Shown here in pieces: positions 10,609-20,833 of a stretch of DNA of 64,000 nt (its first letter is position 1; the number at the start of each line of letters is the position of its first letter). The DNA is from Meghimatium bilineatum (lineage: Eukaryota; Mollusca; Gastropoda; Stylommatophora; Philomycidae), in contig CM067316.1 of the NCBI GenBank assembly GCA_034231615.1, positions 63,759,353 to 63,823,352 on the forward strand, given 5' to 3'. The notes beneath the pieces were generated by a model. It searched no databases, was not told where the DNA came from, and saw nothing but the letters and a program-made list of their open reading frames with translations. Made by a program: the position numbers and the translations under genes.

Positions 10609-11510
10609 AATACTCTCTTACAAGATATAAACATCGACACAGAGGTCAACAACAGAATAGCGAAAGCTAGTGCCAAATTTGGAAGACTACACACACAAAA
10701 AACGCACGGAAAAGAAGGGGAATAACGACTACCACCAAACTAATAGTTTACCAGGCAGCAGTAACAGCATCACTCCTTTATGCCTGTGAAACATGGACAG
10801 TATATGTCAGACACGCTCAAGGACTCAACCACTTCCACATAAACTGCCTCTGTAAGATACACAACATCCATTCGTTAGATAAAATACCACACAGTGAAGT
10901 ACTGCTAAAATCTAAGTCTTTAGGTCTGGAAGCATACATACAATGTTGATGAAGGCACAGCCGGGCAGGGCACATGGCCCGCATGAAAGAACATTATCTA
11001 CCACAATATTTGCTATATGGAGAACTCCAGACTGGCTCCCGCAATGCAGGACAGAAGAACCGCTTTAACGTGAATCTTGAAGTATCACTGACCCACTTCA
11101 AAATAGACACAAATTCATGGGAGAATCTTGCACAAAATAGACACAAATTCATGGGAGAATCTTGCACAAAATAGACACAAATTCATGGGAGAAATTGCAC
11201 AAAATAGACACAAATTCAAGAGTGGTGCGGCAGCTGCACAGACATAATGCTGCGCAACATAAACGCGCGAGAAGAAAGGCAAGAACTGCTCAATGACCCA
11301 CAGACTCCTTCCAAACATGCTCGGAGTGTGGTAGACAATTCCAAACACGGATAGGACTCATTAGTCACAGTCGAGCACACAGCAGACATCATCATAGGAC
11401 TCATTAGTCACAGTCGGGCACACCGCAGACATCATCATCTTCATCCCAGTTGCGCATGAATGGTCATGGTCGACGCCGACGGAGGAACGGCATCACAATA
11501 CAGAAACATA
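10600..11510 (+). mobile_element. LINE 3' fragment, zinc-finger-tailed family
   Basis: Plus strand, several frames: FIYLGNTLLQDINIDTEV, RIAKASAKFGRL, VYQAAVTASLLYACETWTVY, GLNHFHINCL, AGHMARMKEHYLP, LLYGELQTGSR, then CSECGRQFQTRIGLISHSRA with following His, a C2H2-type finger. This is the RT thumb and C-terminal part of an ORF2. Multiple stops and frameshifts are present. Two internal duplications lie inside the ORF: a 34 bp unit at about 11105-11215 and a roughly 57 bp duplication near 11340-11440. Same family at 31123, 44960 and 54905. Confidence 0.85.
11105..11215 (+). repeat. 34 bp tandem duplication inside a LINE ORF, about 3.3 copies
   Basis: Units of AGACACAAATTCATGGGAGA plus ATCTTGCACAAAAT, spanning the LINE NSWENLAQNR codons. 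A third unit has a small deletion. This looks like an early minisatellite forming in LINE coding sequence. Confidence 0.85.
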
Positions 11511-11916
11511 GTGTAACATGTGAATATGTGTACAAGTATACATTTTCTGAATCGCTTTTTATTTTCCTATTAATCCATCCTGGTTATTAATTTATATATT
11601 TCATTTTTATGAAATTATTTGCAATATTTACATGCAATAGAGAAAACAAAAGAAAGTAACTAATTAAAAATGGATTTCTCACAAATCTTAGTATCTGATA
11701 TGTCCAATGTGTACTTATAAACAAGCTTGGCAGTGGCTACGCATGAAACGCGCAAGTCTCTGCGGGAATGTTTGTGGAATCAAATAGCACACACACACAC
11801 ACATCTCCGATATAAGAGCACATTACAGCTGTTGCTGATTCTCTGGAGAATCAAGGGATAAATGTTCCAGTGTCGAGTAACAGCCATAAACATGAAATGG
11901 GGGGCTGGGGTAATAA
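11511..11916. other. No recognisable feature
   Basis: AT-rich; a short (CA)n at about 11788-11802. No supported gene. Confidence 0.55.
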
Positions 11917-12468
11917 AGGGCAAATATAAAAATGAACAAAAATAGGTATATGTGTTACCAAAATACGTCATAAAACAACATAATAACAAGGCACAGTGAC
12001 AGACGACGTTTCGACTAAAATGCCTTTATCAGGAGAAACAAAAGACCACAGTCAACAAATCTTACATAGAGACATCATGGATGTGATAGGAAGGAAAGAA
12101 AACGAGAGAGGGACAATATTTAATGGAAAACGGATGAAGCCAAGATAGGGCAGCATGACAGGGAAGAAGAGGGTGTGAGAAGATAGTGGTAAGTAATGAG
12201 GGAAAAGTTCACAGTAAAAAGTGAAAATGGATAAGATATAATGCAAGTAAAATAAGATACATTTTAACATTTAACTAAACTTTGAAGATAAGTATATAAC
12301 ATTTTTAAATTTAATATTCCATTCAATATTCTCCCTCTCTTTTTGTCTTTCCTTCCTTTCACAACCATGTTTGTCTCCATGTAAGATACGTCGCCTGTCC
12401 CTGTGTCTCGTTGTTATGTTGTTTTATGACTTATTTTGGTAACACTTATACCTATTTATGTTCAGTGT
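11917..12468. mobile_element. Inverted-repeat element carrying a hammerhead-like motif
   Basis: Arms 11934-12009 and 12388-12463 (76 bp) match as reverse complements at about 67 of 76 positions, around a 378 bp interior with no recognisable ORF. A hammerhead-like motif sits at the inner edge of the left arm. The arm sequence (TATGTTGTTTTATG, TTTTGGTAACAC) recurs once downstream of the motif at 16648 and in a fragment at 32301. Penelope-like or retrozyme-like origin is an inference. Confidence 0.55.
12002..12033 (-). ncRNA. Hammerhead-ribozyme-like motif, near-canonical core
   Basis: Minus strand: CTGATAA, a short GGC/GTC helix with A/T loop, then GAAACGTC. GAAAC and GTC match the hammerhead core, and CTGATAA differs from CTGATGA by one base. 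The self-complementary ACGT step fits the minimal stem III of retrotransposon hammerheads. Confidence 0.5.
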
Positions 12469-12935
12469 GTTATCTGAAAAACCTCGCATGGTGTCTCAAC
12501 TCTCTAGCTCGTCCTAATTTTTTGCATTTCTTAATTTATCTAATTTAGTAACCATTTGAATTTTTCTCAAACACTTCAATTCACGTATAATGATTTTCCT
12601 TTGCTTCGAGACTGTTAAAGACCATGTTTGACATTATTATGTCTATTTTATAGACATTAGAAAGTGCATATCTTGTTTCTGCGATGCGACAATCAGAAGT
12701 GTCATAGAGCCTTAGCTAGTACCGAAGCTTGTCAATGAGGCCAGTACACAATCTGTTCTAACTAGTGTTTCACATTAGACCAATTGTGTCTTGTGCATAC
12801 CCTTGCCGTCATTATCTATGTCATTGCTGTACTTATTCATATATCGGGGCACATCTCACAAGTACCTGTATAGGCAAAGGCGGCATGTGCCGGTTGTAGA
12901 AATAACAAATATAACAAGAATATAATAAGAATATA
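12469..12935. other. No recognisable feature
   Basis: No gene, RNA or repeat that I can support. Confidence 0.55.
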
Positions 12936-13115
12936 ATATATAACTGCTTAGTATAGTGGTTAAACTGCTTTGTGTTCTTGAGGTTATAGGTTCGAGGCTG
13001 ACTCGTGTCGTCTTGTGTACAAGGTGTTTTTTTTTTCTGAGATCCCTGTGGATTATCGCTTGAAGCTACTGAGGTACGTGCTATGAGTGCTACTCTCGGC
13101 AGGCGGTGAATCATC
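12936..13115 (+). repeat. tRNA-derived SINE-like sequence
   Basis: The head resembles a tRNA: TAGTATAGTGG as a box A-like D arm and GGTTCGAGGCT as a box B-like T arm, about 35 bp apart. It is followed by a non-tRNA body and a T9 run. The body shares TATGAGTG-TACT with 33765-33875, which suggests one family. Too degenerate for a functional tRNA. Confidence 0.5.
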
Positions 13116-13929
13116 TACGTCTTTTGAACCCTTTTTTAAGCTTGTCTCATACTCTATATATAGTGTGTCAGTCGTCATTCAGTAGAACTTCATAACCTGT
13201 TTCCCACGTGAGCATTATTTTCATAGTTTTACTACCAGTATTATCTTTTATTGATTACCAATAATAATAATAGTAATACTAGTAATAATAATTAATAATA
13301 ATAATAATAATAATAGGAACAATAATGCGGAATAAAAGTCCTCCAAACCAAAATGGAAAGCCGTTTTAAAGAAATCACCGTCCCACCCCCAAATTTAAGT
13401 TGTATCTGCTGTTCTGACGCATGTCGGTCTTTTTTACACTTCCGAAGTTGGAGATGAGATAATAGTAAATATGACCAAAATGGTTCACTGTACAAACGTG
13501 TACTTGTTCTCCAATCTCATAAAAATTGGGGTCTGAGTTGCGCTCGCTAGATCGATAATCGATTGGCTCCTCTGACTAATATTATTTAGTTGGATAGAAT
13601 TCCATTGTTACGCACCTTTTAACGCTATAATCTGAACAATGTATTATTAGTAGCTATTTCTGACTATTCAATATCGGTGGCGTAAAGTTCATTGACACCG
13701 CCAAAACAATAGAAGTTGTTAGAGAGTAAGCTAATTCTGTGATACGATACACGGTGTTAATATAATTTAGATTCCTGGTGTAAATTAAGCATTACACATT
13801 TTATGAATACAGCATAATGAGATATTGTTCTACATGGCTTGATTTTAGATTGAAAGTGTAAGTTCAACAGACAAATACACCGACTGGCGTTGGCTATAAT
13901 GTTCACCTAGAACTTTCTGTTACAAATCA
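13116..13929. other. No recognisable feature; (AAT)n microsatellite
   Basis: A (TAA/AAT)n run at about 13258-13316. Otherwise no supported gene. Confidence 0.55.
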
Positions 13930-14325
13930 AATTTATTTTTGGTTTCAATGAGTCAAGAGCGGACACGATTTGACACCAGAAATTCATATATGATCAGTTT
14001 CCTCGAGCCATATACACAAACAACCATGAACACAGTTAAAATGATGTTAAAATCTCGGAACAGACATATTTTGCTGAACAGATGGGCCATGAAAAACACC
14101 GGGAGGACAATCTTTCAAATATATGATCACCCCAAAGACTACATCAACCTTCTCATAAGAAATGACAAGGTTATCATCTTCAGACTTTGCACTCATCATA
14201 TGAAAGCTTAATAATCATCTGAATAGAATACAACCACATCATTTGTACACATCATTTGTACACATCATTTGTACACATCATTTGTACACACCATTTGTAC
14301 AGCTTAATAATCATCTGAACAGATT
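13930..14325 (+). mobile_element. LINE fragment downstream of RNase H, with an internal 13 bp array
   Basis: The plus-strand frame from 13939 gives LLNRWAMKNTGRTIF, then INLLIRNDKVIIFRLCTHH and, one frame over, NNHLNRIQPHHLY. This matches the L-x-R-x-[ED]-x-V-x-IFRLRTGH block after RNase H in I/Jockey-type LINEs. A 13 bp array (14237-14300, CACATCATTTGTA) arose within it, and AGCTTAATAATCATCTGAA is repeated on both sides of that array. Confidence 0.65.
14237..14300. repeat. 13 bp minisatellite inside a LINE fragment, about 5 copies
   Basis: CACATCATTTGTA units covering LINE codons (HHLYT), bracketed by two copies of a 19 bp direct repeat at about 14205 and 14302. Confidence 0.9.
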
Positions 14326-14836
14326 AGTTAGTTAGTCGTCGGATCATCATCGCTGGTCCATAGTTGCTCCGATCTATCCCTGAGTGTATCCGCCATTACA
14401 CTTCTACTGACAGTACCGGTCCTATGCTGGTTGACCATCGTTCTTCTGCGCCCTCCAAAATATTCACTTCTAGCAACACCGCATTTCAAACACTGATCTT
14501 TAATCCAGACCGATGATTCTTGATTAGAAAACTAAACTTGCCTCACAGCACGTGGGGCTTTTGTGCTCCGCCCTCTGTTCCTGTAGCCTTTCGATTCGAT
14601 GGTGTTTCGAGTCCAATGCCGCCAAAAACAGACGTCGACATCAGGGCACAACTCTGGTCCTTGCGACAGTTTTCTTGGTTGTTCCGCCCACCCACGCCGT
14701 GCCCGTAACTAGTTCAAGCACAACGTCGGCATGTCGGAACAACAGGCCTTTTCCAGGCCGTTGAAAATGAATCATCCTCCACACTAGTCTCACTCTCGCG
14801 TGCTATATAAGGCGTTCAAAAGAGTGCTACAAGGAG
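14326..14836 (-). mobile_element. I-like LINE 3' end, interrupted by repeat D
   Basis: 14326-14512 and 14753-14836 match the LINE at 7283-7560, including the (CTAA)n-like tail and the MVNQHRTGTVSR region. The two parts are contiguous in the 7283 copy. Here they are split by the 240 bp repeat D with an 8 bp duplication (CCAGACCG at 14505-14512, CCAGGCCG at 14753-14760). Confidence 0.8.
14513..14752. repeat. Dispersed repeat D (about 230-240 bp) nested in a LINE
   Basis: Shared with 36898-37127 from TGATTCTTGATTAG to GTCGGAACAACA. Ends are TG and CA, but the duplication flanking this copy does not sit directly at those ends. A box B-like GTTTCGAGTCC occurs inside. Class unresolved. Confidence 0.75.
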
Positions 14837-14837
14837 T

Positions 14838-14952
14838 TCTTCTTCTTCTTCGTTCGTTCTCAAACTCCTGCAGATTAGCAGGGTGTAGTCCGGAGAACGG
14901 AATGCGTTGTGTCATGGTTTACAGCATTGCTGCGATATATGCGATATAGACA
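14838..14952 (+). repeat. SINE-like family B, 5' part
   Basis: CTTCTTCTTC start, CTCCTGCAGATTAGCAGG, GGAGAACGGAATGCGTTGTG and TTTACAGCATTGCTGCGATA, then truncation. Confidence 0.85.
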
Positions 14953-15096
14953 TATATGTCAAAATTGGTGTAAGTTCATAATTTACATATTTGACTTTTT
15001 GTATTCTTGTCTCGAGCTCTCTGTCCAATCTTCCATTGGCGGTAAAAATGCTCCCTAGTTTTTTTTAATTTCTGCAATTCTTTCAGTAGCTGATCA

Positions 15097-15282
15097 TGTA
15101 CATTTATGTTGATTGTACTTATGTTGATTGTACTTATGTTGATTGTACTTATGTTGATTGTACTTATGTTGATTGTACTTATGTTGATTGTACTTATGTT
15201 GATTGTACTTATGTTGATTGTACTTATGTTGATTGTACTTATGTTGATTGTACTTATGTTGATTGTACTTATGTTGATTGTA
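15097..15282. repeat. 15 bp minisatellite, 12 copies, nearly perfect
   Basis: Unit TTGTACTTATGTTGA, essentially identical throughout. The 5-codon period keeps all frames open; not coding. Confidence 0.97.
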
Positions 15283-15355
15283 GTCGGTTTTCTGCCTATA
15301 GACAAAACTTGTGTTTTTTATGTGGTGATCTTCATGTAGTATTACTATCAACGAT

Positions 15356-15708
15356 ACAAAATTACATCAAGCGAATGAGGTCAAATATCTAGGCACCTTT
15401 TTAATATCAGATGGCAGGTGCTCCGATGAGATCAAGAACAGGATAGCACAGGCCAAATCAACATTTTAAATATTGAGAAACATTCTATGTAATGGAGTAA
15501 TGCATACACGTGTTCGAGTGCTAGGATGTTATATTGAACTAATCCTTCTTTATGGAATTGAAGCATGTATAGTAAACAAAAGTACCCAACTGAGGTGTTG
15601 TTTTTAATTAGAATGATGAAAATTTAATGGACAGCTAAGAAAACTGAAGTGGAAGTTCTCAGAGATGCTGAAGTAAAACAACAAATTATATGGAAAATTA
15701 GAACATCA
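15356..15708 (+). mobile_element. LINE RT C-terminal fragment, head-to-head with the next
   Basis: Plus strand: NEVKYLGTFLISDGR, SDEIKNRIAQAKSTF, a stop, LRNILCNG, VLGCYIELILLYGIEA, EVLRDAEVKQQIIWKIRT. These are the RT thumb and connection blocks of the same family as 15709-16542, but on the opposite strand. The two fragments meet tail to tail near 15708. Confidence 0.8.
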
Positions 15709-16542
15709 TCATCAGATGCCATGCAGGCTAGGCGGTCATGGCTCTCCACGGCTCTCTGTCCACAGTATTATGTATCAAAGTCGTTGTTGTTTCCTTGCCG
15801 TGCCAGGTTGTCAAACTGTCTAATATTTTCTCACGTTGTCGCCCTCTGTCTCTGTTGCCTTCAATTATGCCTGTTGTGACTATGTTCTCTAAACCTGCAT
15901 GTCTCATGAAGTGGCCAAAAAAAAAGAACATTGCCTTTTTCTTATATTGTTGATTAAGGTCCGTTTCGCATTTGACTTTTTCAACACCTATACATTAGTT
16001 TTTCTGACAGTCCATGGTATTCTCAGCATTATTCTGTAGAACTACATTTCTGTTGCCTCTAATTTCCCACTTTCCAGTTTGTTTATTGTCCAAGGCTCGC
16101 ACCCATATGTTAGTATAGGGGTTATATAGCACTGCAGAACTCTCTTTCTCACCTCTAATGACAAGGTCTTATTACACAGTATATTTTTCATTTTTCTGAA
16201 TGTTGTTTTTGCATGTCCTATTCTGTTTCTTATTTCTGTTGAATTTCTTCCATCTGCTGTAATCGTTGTACCTAAATATTTGAATTGGTGGACCTGTTTT
16301 AATACTATATCATTCACTTTGATCGTGCAAGGTGTTTTATTTTGTTTCTTTGAAATAACCATTACTTCTGTTTTCTTGATTGTTAGGAAGAGGCCTTTCT
16401 CTTTACTTTCTGTGACTACTACATTAATTAAATCTTGAAGGTCTTCCTCACTTTTTGCAATCAGAAACAGATAATCAAGATTTTCAGGACATCTGATGCG
16501 AAAAGTGAAACTTGAACATTTAGTAACCAACGGAAAGATCAA
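15709..16542 (-). mobile_element. LINE 3' fragment (RGRQREK-type tail)
   Basis: Minus strand: the frame 16542-16042 encodes DYLFLIAKSEEDLQDLINVV, KTEVMVISKK, HQFKYLGTTITADGR, EIRNRIGHAKTTFRKMKNIL, ITPILTYGCEPWTI and LEATEM. After a deletion, the frame 15931-15728 continues GHFMRHAGLENIVTTG, RDRGRQREKILDSLTTWHG, DREPWRAM. The 3' end is (TGA)n-like near 15709. The same tail occurs at 60216-60490. Confidence 0.88.
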
Positions 16543-16639
16543 GGTGAGAAGAGACAGAGGAAAACGAAGAGAGAAATATCTGGATGGTTGTCACTGTGGC
16601 ACAAAAAGAAGTCACTAACTAAGCTTATACTGTGATCTT

Positions 16640-16755
16640 TGGTTTGTCCTGATGAAGGCTTTTTAGTCAAAACGTCGCCTGTCTATATATCTCGTTGTTA
16701 TGTTGTTTTATGTCTTATTTTGGTAACACTTCAACTTATTTTTGTTCATCTTGAC
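16640..16755 (+). repeat. Hammerhead-associated repeat, solitary copy
   Basis: A hammerhead-like motif followed by GTTGTTATGTTGTTTTATG and TTTTGGTAACAC, the same flank seen in the arms at 11934-12463. No inverted partner nearby. Confidence 0.55.
16648..16679 (+). ncRNA. Hammerhead-ribozyme-like motif with intact CTGATGA
   Basis: CTGATGA is exact; the helix is GGCT/AGTC with a T-rich loop; then AAAACGTC where GAAACGTC is expected. The only copy in the window with the canonical first core box. Confidence 0.5.
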
Positions 16756-17430
16756 AATGACTACTTATCTCGCAATACATATTTCTGAAACAACCCAAAG
16801 TTCGCTGTGATAGCCAGTTGCTAAACCAGTAGATGAGGGATTTAAGGAGAGAGCTTTGAACACTTCCTCCCTCGCTCCCTTATGTAATTAGAACATGACA
16901 TATAGTACTAGAAAGCAAGCTGAAAATGTGGTTAAACCCACCTCCCTAACGATCTTTCCAAAGAGAGGTTGGAAAAAAATCTCAGAAAATGAAGGAATAT
17001 CACACAAAAACTAGAAAATTAATATCTGTTTTTTAGGTGGGAAACACCCCCCACCCGACCATTTTTATGAAGCCGTCGTATATGCGGGCCTGCCATTTGT
17101 CTTGTGTCATGTTTTACGCAGACAGCCTGAAGTATTGCGTAATCTTATGGAGTACCATAAAATTTTACATTGCAAATGAAACAAGAACCTCTTTGTGAAG
17201 TCACGTATTATAACCCACATCTGTTATAAAAATCAACATATATGCCTTTAGAATCCACTGAAGAGAGAGGTTGGAGCCAATTTACTGCCACAGATTTGTT
17301 TCTGGTAGTTTTTGTAGTAATAATGTAAAAGTAATCTCCGTAAAACTGCCAGGATATGACAGGCAATCGCCATTCGGGAAATGATACAGAAATGATGCTG
17401 TGACAGTTTCTATTAACTCTTTCGTGACTT
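16756..17430. other. No recognisable feature
   Basis: No gene, RNA or repeat that I can support; C-rich run near 17048-17058. Confidence 0.5.
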
Positions 17431-17707
17431 ATTCTTCTTCTGGGTTCACTCTTCGTCTCCTACAGATTGACAGAACGTAATTCGCAGAACGGAATGCATT
17501 ATATAATAGTTTACAGCTTCGCTGTGATTTGTGCTTTCAGTCTGACTCATCCGAAATCAGAATGGCTTGTAATTCATTTGGACCCTCTATTGTATGGGAT
17601 AGTCAACTCCATATCAAGACCTACTTAGTTGCCTTTAGCGACATGCATGACAACAAACAGTGTCGATATTCTTTGCTCTCCTTTCGAACCCCTCACAACA
17701 CACGTAC
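17431..17707 (+). repeat. SINE-like family B, diverged near-full copy
   Basis: Follows the B layout from TTCTTCTTCTGGGTTCACTC through GCAGAACGGAATGCATT, TTTACAGC, CTGACTCATCCGA and the 3' domain GCGACATGCATG ... ATATTCTTTGCTC. An old copy. Confidence 0.75.
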
Positions 17708-17779
17708 GTCTATTGTGGCAATATCTTTTATAAGATTACTTTCAACATAAAAATATATGGATGTCCAAAGGGCATAGCG

Positions 17780-17895
17780 AAATTTAGATCAGGGTAATGA
17801 AATATTGCTAATCACTGGTAACATAATAACGCACACAAATCAACGTTTCGAATAAAAGACTTTTATCAAGAACACATTCACAACATAATACGCGG
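17780..17895 (-). repeat. Hammerhead-associated repeat, second subfamily
   Basis: Minus strand: CTTGATAAAAG, helix, TTCGAAACGTTG (17841-17870), then TTTGTGTG, GTTATTATGTTACC and AGTGATTAGCAA. The same flank follows the motifs at 46241 and 59746. Confidence 0.55.
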
Positions 17896-18205
17896 AGTAA
17901 GTACATGCCCTATTCACGTTCATATTGCAGAACTAACAAAATTTGATAAAAACTTGAATTTTTAGTTCTGCCTCACGTGAACATGCATAGGGTTGGCAAA
18001 TCAGCAGGTGGAGAGACAGACAAATCTAGAGATTGCAGTCAAGCTTGTTTATAGAGGCGGTCTGTGTATCAGACTCTAGATCATTGCTGGTTCTTCTTCG
18101 GTAAGAGGCAGGTTCACCCAAAAAAAGTTATTCATTAATCTTCGTGTGTAATTCCTTCATTTTCATAAGAAATTTAATTTTGTTTTATTGATGCACACTT
18201 AACAA
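17896..18205. other. No recognisable feature
   Basis: No gene, RNA or repeat that I can support. Confidence 0.5.
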
Positions 18206-18350
18206 TGATTTAATCCACTTTAGGCAAGCATCTGCACTTGATTTAATCCAACGTAGGTAAACATCTGCACTTGGTTTAATCCAACTTAGGTAAACATCTG
18301 CAGTTCATTTAATCCAACGTAGGTAAACATCTGCACTCGATTGGAATCCT
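18206..18350. repeat. 33 bp minisatellite, 4 copies
   Basis: Units with TTTAATCCAACGTAGGTAAA and CATCTGCACTTG. Confidence 0.9.
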
Positions 18351-18564
18351 TTCCTTTTATGAAAATACGTATGTTTTGGATGTCTGATTTATCCTATTCA
18401 GGACGTAGCCATCAACCTATCTTTTTTTTTTTTTGATGTAGTGATTTTCTAGGCAATATAAATACATTTAGTAGATTGCCATATCTTACGGAACATTATA
18501 CAGAAACAATAAAATATTTAGGAGCAGTGAGGAAAATTTTAAAAATTGAGAACTTACATGTCGT

Positions 18565-18650
18565 CATGGAGCATGAGCAAGACAGTCTTAAACTTAACGG
18601 GTGATGTGTCTTAAACATTGAATTCTGTGATCGTGTCATTCATTTTTGTC
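18565..18650. repeat. Diverged copy of the 51 bp unit of 19946-20210
   Basis: GACAGTCTTAAACTTAAC and GAATTCTGTGA occur here in the same order as in the downstream array, but with extra divergence. A solitary relative 1.3 kb away. The rest of 18351-18804 shows nothing recognisable. Confidence 0.6.
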
Positions 18651-18804
18651 GAAGCCACACTCGGACGAGCAACGAACCTAAACATGGCTGCAAAGTTTTC
18701 TATTTCTGAGGATACGAAAAGGATTCATATTCCTGCAAGATGGAACACGTCTACACTAATGTCTATCAAACTTCGGTGCGATGATAGGATAATCTTCGGC
18801 GGCG

Positions 18805-19652
18805 AATAATTGACACCTATGCAAATCTTAAACACATTAGATGTATAAAACACGTACAATAATTGACACCTATGCAAATCTTAAACACATTAGATGTATA
18901 AAACACGTACAATAATTGACACCTATGCAAATCTTAAACACATTAGATGTATAAAACACGTACAATAATTGACACCTATGCAAATCTTAAACACATTAGA
19001 TGTATAAAACACGTACAATAATTGACACCTATGCAAATCTTAAACACATTAGATGTATAAAACACGTACAATAATTGACACCTATGCAAATCTTAAACAC
19101 ATTAGATGTATAAAACACGTACAATAATTGACACCTATGCAAATCTTAAACACATTAGATGTATAAAACACGTACAATAATTGACACCTATGCAAATCTT
19201 AAACACATTAGATGTATAAAACACGTACAATAATTGACACCTATGCAAATCTTAAACACATTAGATGTATAAAACACGTACAATAATTGACACCTATGCA
19301 AATCTTAAACACATTAGATGTATAAAACACGTACAATAATTGACACCTATGCAAATCTTAAACACATTAGATGTATAAAACACGTACAATAATTGACACC
19401 TATGCAAATCTTAAACACATTAGATGTATAAAACACGTACAATAATTGACACCTATGCAAATCTTAAACACATTAGATGTATAAAACACGTACAATAATT
19501 GACACCTATGCAAATCTTAAACACATTAGATGTATAAAACACGTACAATAATTGACACCTATGCAAATCTTAAACACATTAGATGTATAAAACACGTACA
19601 ATAATTGACACTTATGCAAACCTTAAATGCATCAGATGTATAAAACACGTAT
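18805..19652. repeat. 53 bp minisatellite, 16 copies, almost identical
   Basis: Units AATAATTGACACCTATGCAA, ATCTTAAACACATTAGATGT, ATAAAACACGTAC. By eye the first 15 units are the same; only the last carries several changes. The uniformity points to recent expansion or active homogenisation. A (GA)n run follows at 19658-19690. Confidence 0.98.
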
Positions 19653-19655
19653 AGC

Positions 19656-19687
<32 letters not shown>

Positions 19688-19945
19688 TAGAGATTAAATA
19701 TCGTCCTAACATTCTTCGGGCCTCTAAATGCCCTCATGTTCTCTTGCTGCGTTTGCCTGACAGAAAATCAAAATCTGGTCAGTCTGCCATTAACCTTATA
19801 TTATAAATATTTTTTTCACAAGAAACCAATTTGTCTCAAATATCTTCGTCATTTATTTTGTTTTTTGTTCAGAATTTGTACGGTTATTTCCCCTTAAAGC
19901 CAGATGTTTTTCGATAGATCATGTAAGTCCTCAAGATGATGATAC

Positions 19946-20210
19946 ATGAACGAGACAGTCTTAAACTTAACTGGTTGTGATATAACCTCGAATTCTGTGA
20001 ACGAGACATTCTTAAACTTAACTGGTTGTGATATAACCTCGAATTCTGTGAACGAGACAGTCTTAAACTTAACTGGTTGTGATATAACCTCGAATTCTGT
20101 GAACGAGACAGTCTTAAACTTAACTGGTTGTGATTTAATCTCAAATTATGTGAACGAGACAATCTTAAACTTAACTGGTTGTGATATAACCTCGAATTCT
20201 GTGAACGAGC
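19946..20210. repeat. 51 bp minisatellite, 5 copies
   Basis: Units with GAACGAGACAGTCTTAAACT, TAACTGGTTGTGATATAACC, TCGAATTCTGT. The 17-codon period leaves frames open on both strands. Confidence 0.95.
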
Positions 20211-20339
20211 CACTCTTTTTTTGCCTAAAAGAATTGGTAGCATATCATCCGAATCGTTCCAAATATTTGTGTTATTTTATATGTGTATACATTTGTAAAA
20301 GCTAATTTTTTCACAAAAATTGAGAAATAACAATTTATT

Positions 20340-20398
20340 TGTGTGTGTGTGTGCGCGCGCGCGTGCGTGCGTACGTGCGTGTGTGTGTGTGTGTGTGC
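20340..20398. repeat. (GT/GC)n microsatellite
   Basis: Alternating purine-pyrimidine run of GTGTGTGT and GCGCGCGC blocks. Confidence 0.95.
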
Positions 20399-20833
20399 AT
20401 TTCTACAAGTTATTTTGTTCTTATTTGGTTTCTTCTTTCCTTCCACTTTCGTTCGTCTAGTACGTGCGTATATGTGAAGTTTCAAATTAGTTGTTTTTTA
20501 AATTTAGTTTCATTTTAATTAGTTTTCTAAAATTAAATGGTTCATTATTGATGCCACTTTAGTTGTTTTTTTCTTGATCAGTTTATGTAAAAATTTACTC
20601 CTTCCCAAAAAAATACGTTATAGAGAAACGGGTACTACGCCAATAGAAAAACATTAATATACAACTTTTCCCAATTTTGTTTACTCAGTGTGCATATTTA
20701 AACTTAATGTATTTGAAACATTCAGTAATCATATTGTTATGACTTGAAATGCTTTAATTGAGTAAGAAATATGAACATTTGTTTATTGGTAGGGATTTTA
20801 GTGGGCACACTGTGTATAATAGAGATATGAATG
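20399..20833. other. No recognisable feature
   Basis: AT-rich sequence without a supported gene. Confidence 0.55.

Noticed and set aside
12936-13010. Functional tRNA gene
   Set aside because: Box A and box B are recognisable, but the anticodon and acceptor stems are degenerate.
14513-14752. Solo LTR (TG...CA ends)
   Set aside because: The flanking duplication does not start at the TG/CA ends, no polyadenylation or primer-site context is visible, and the second copy has no duplication; left unclassified.
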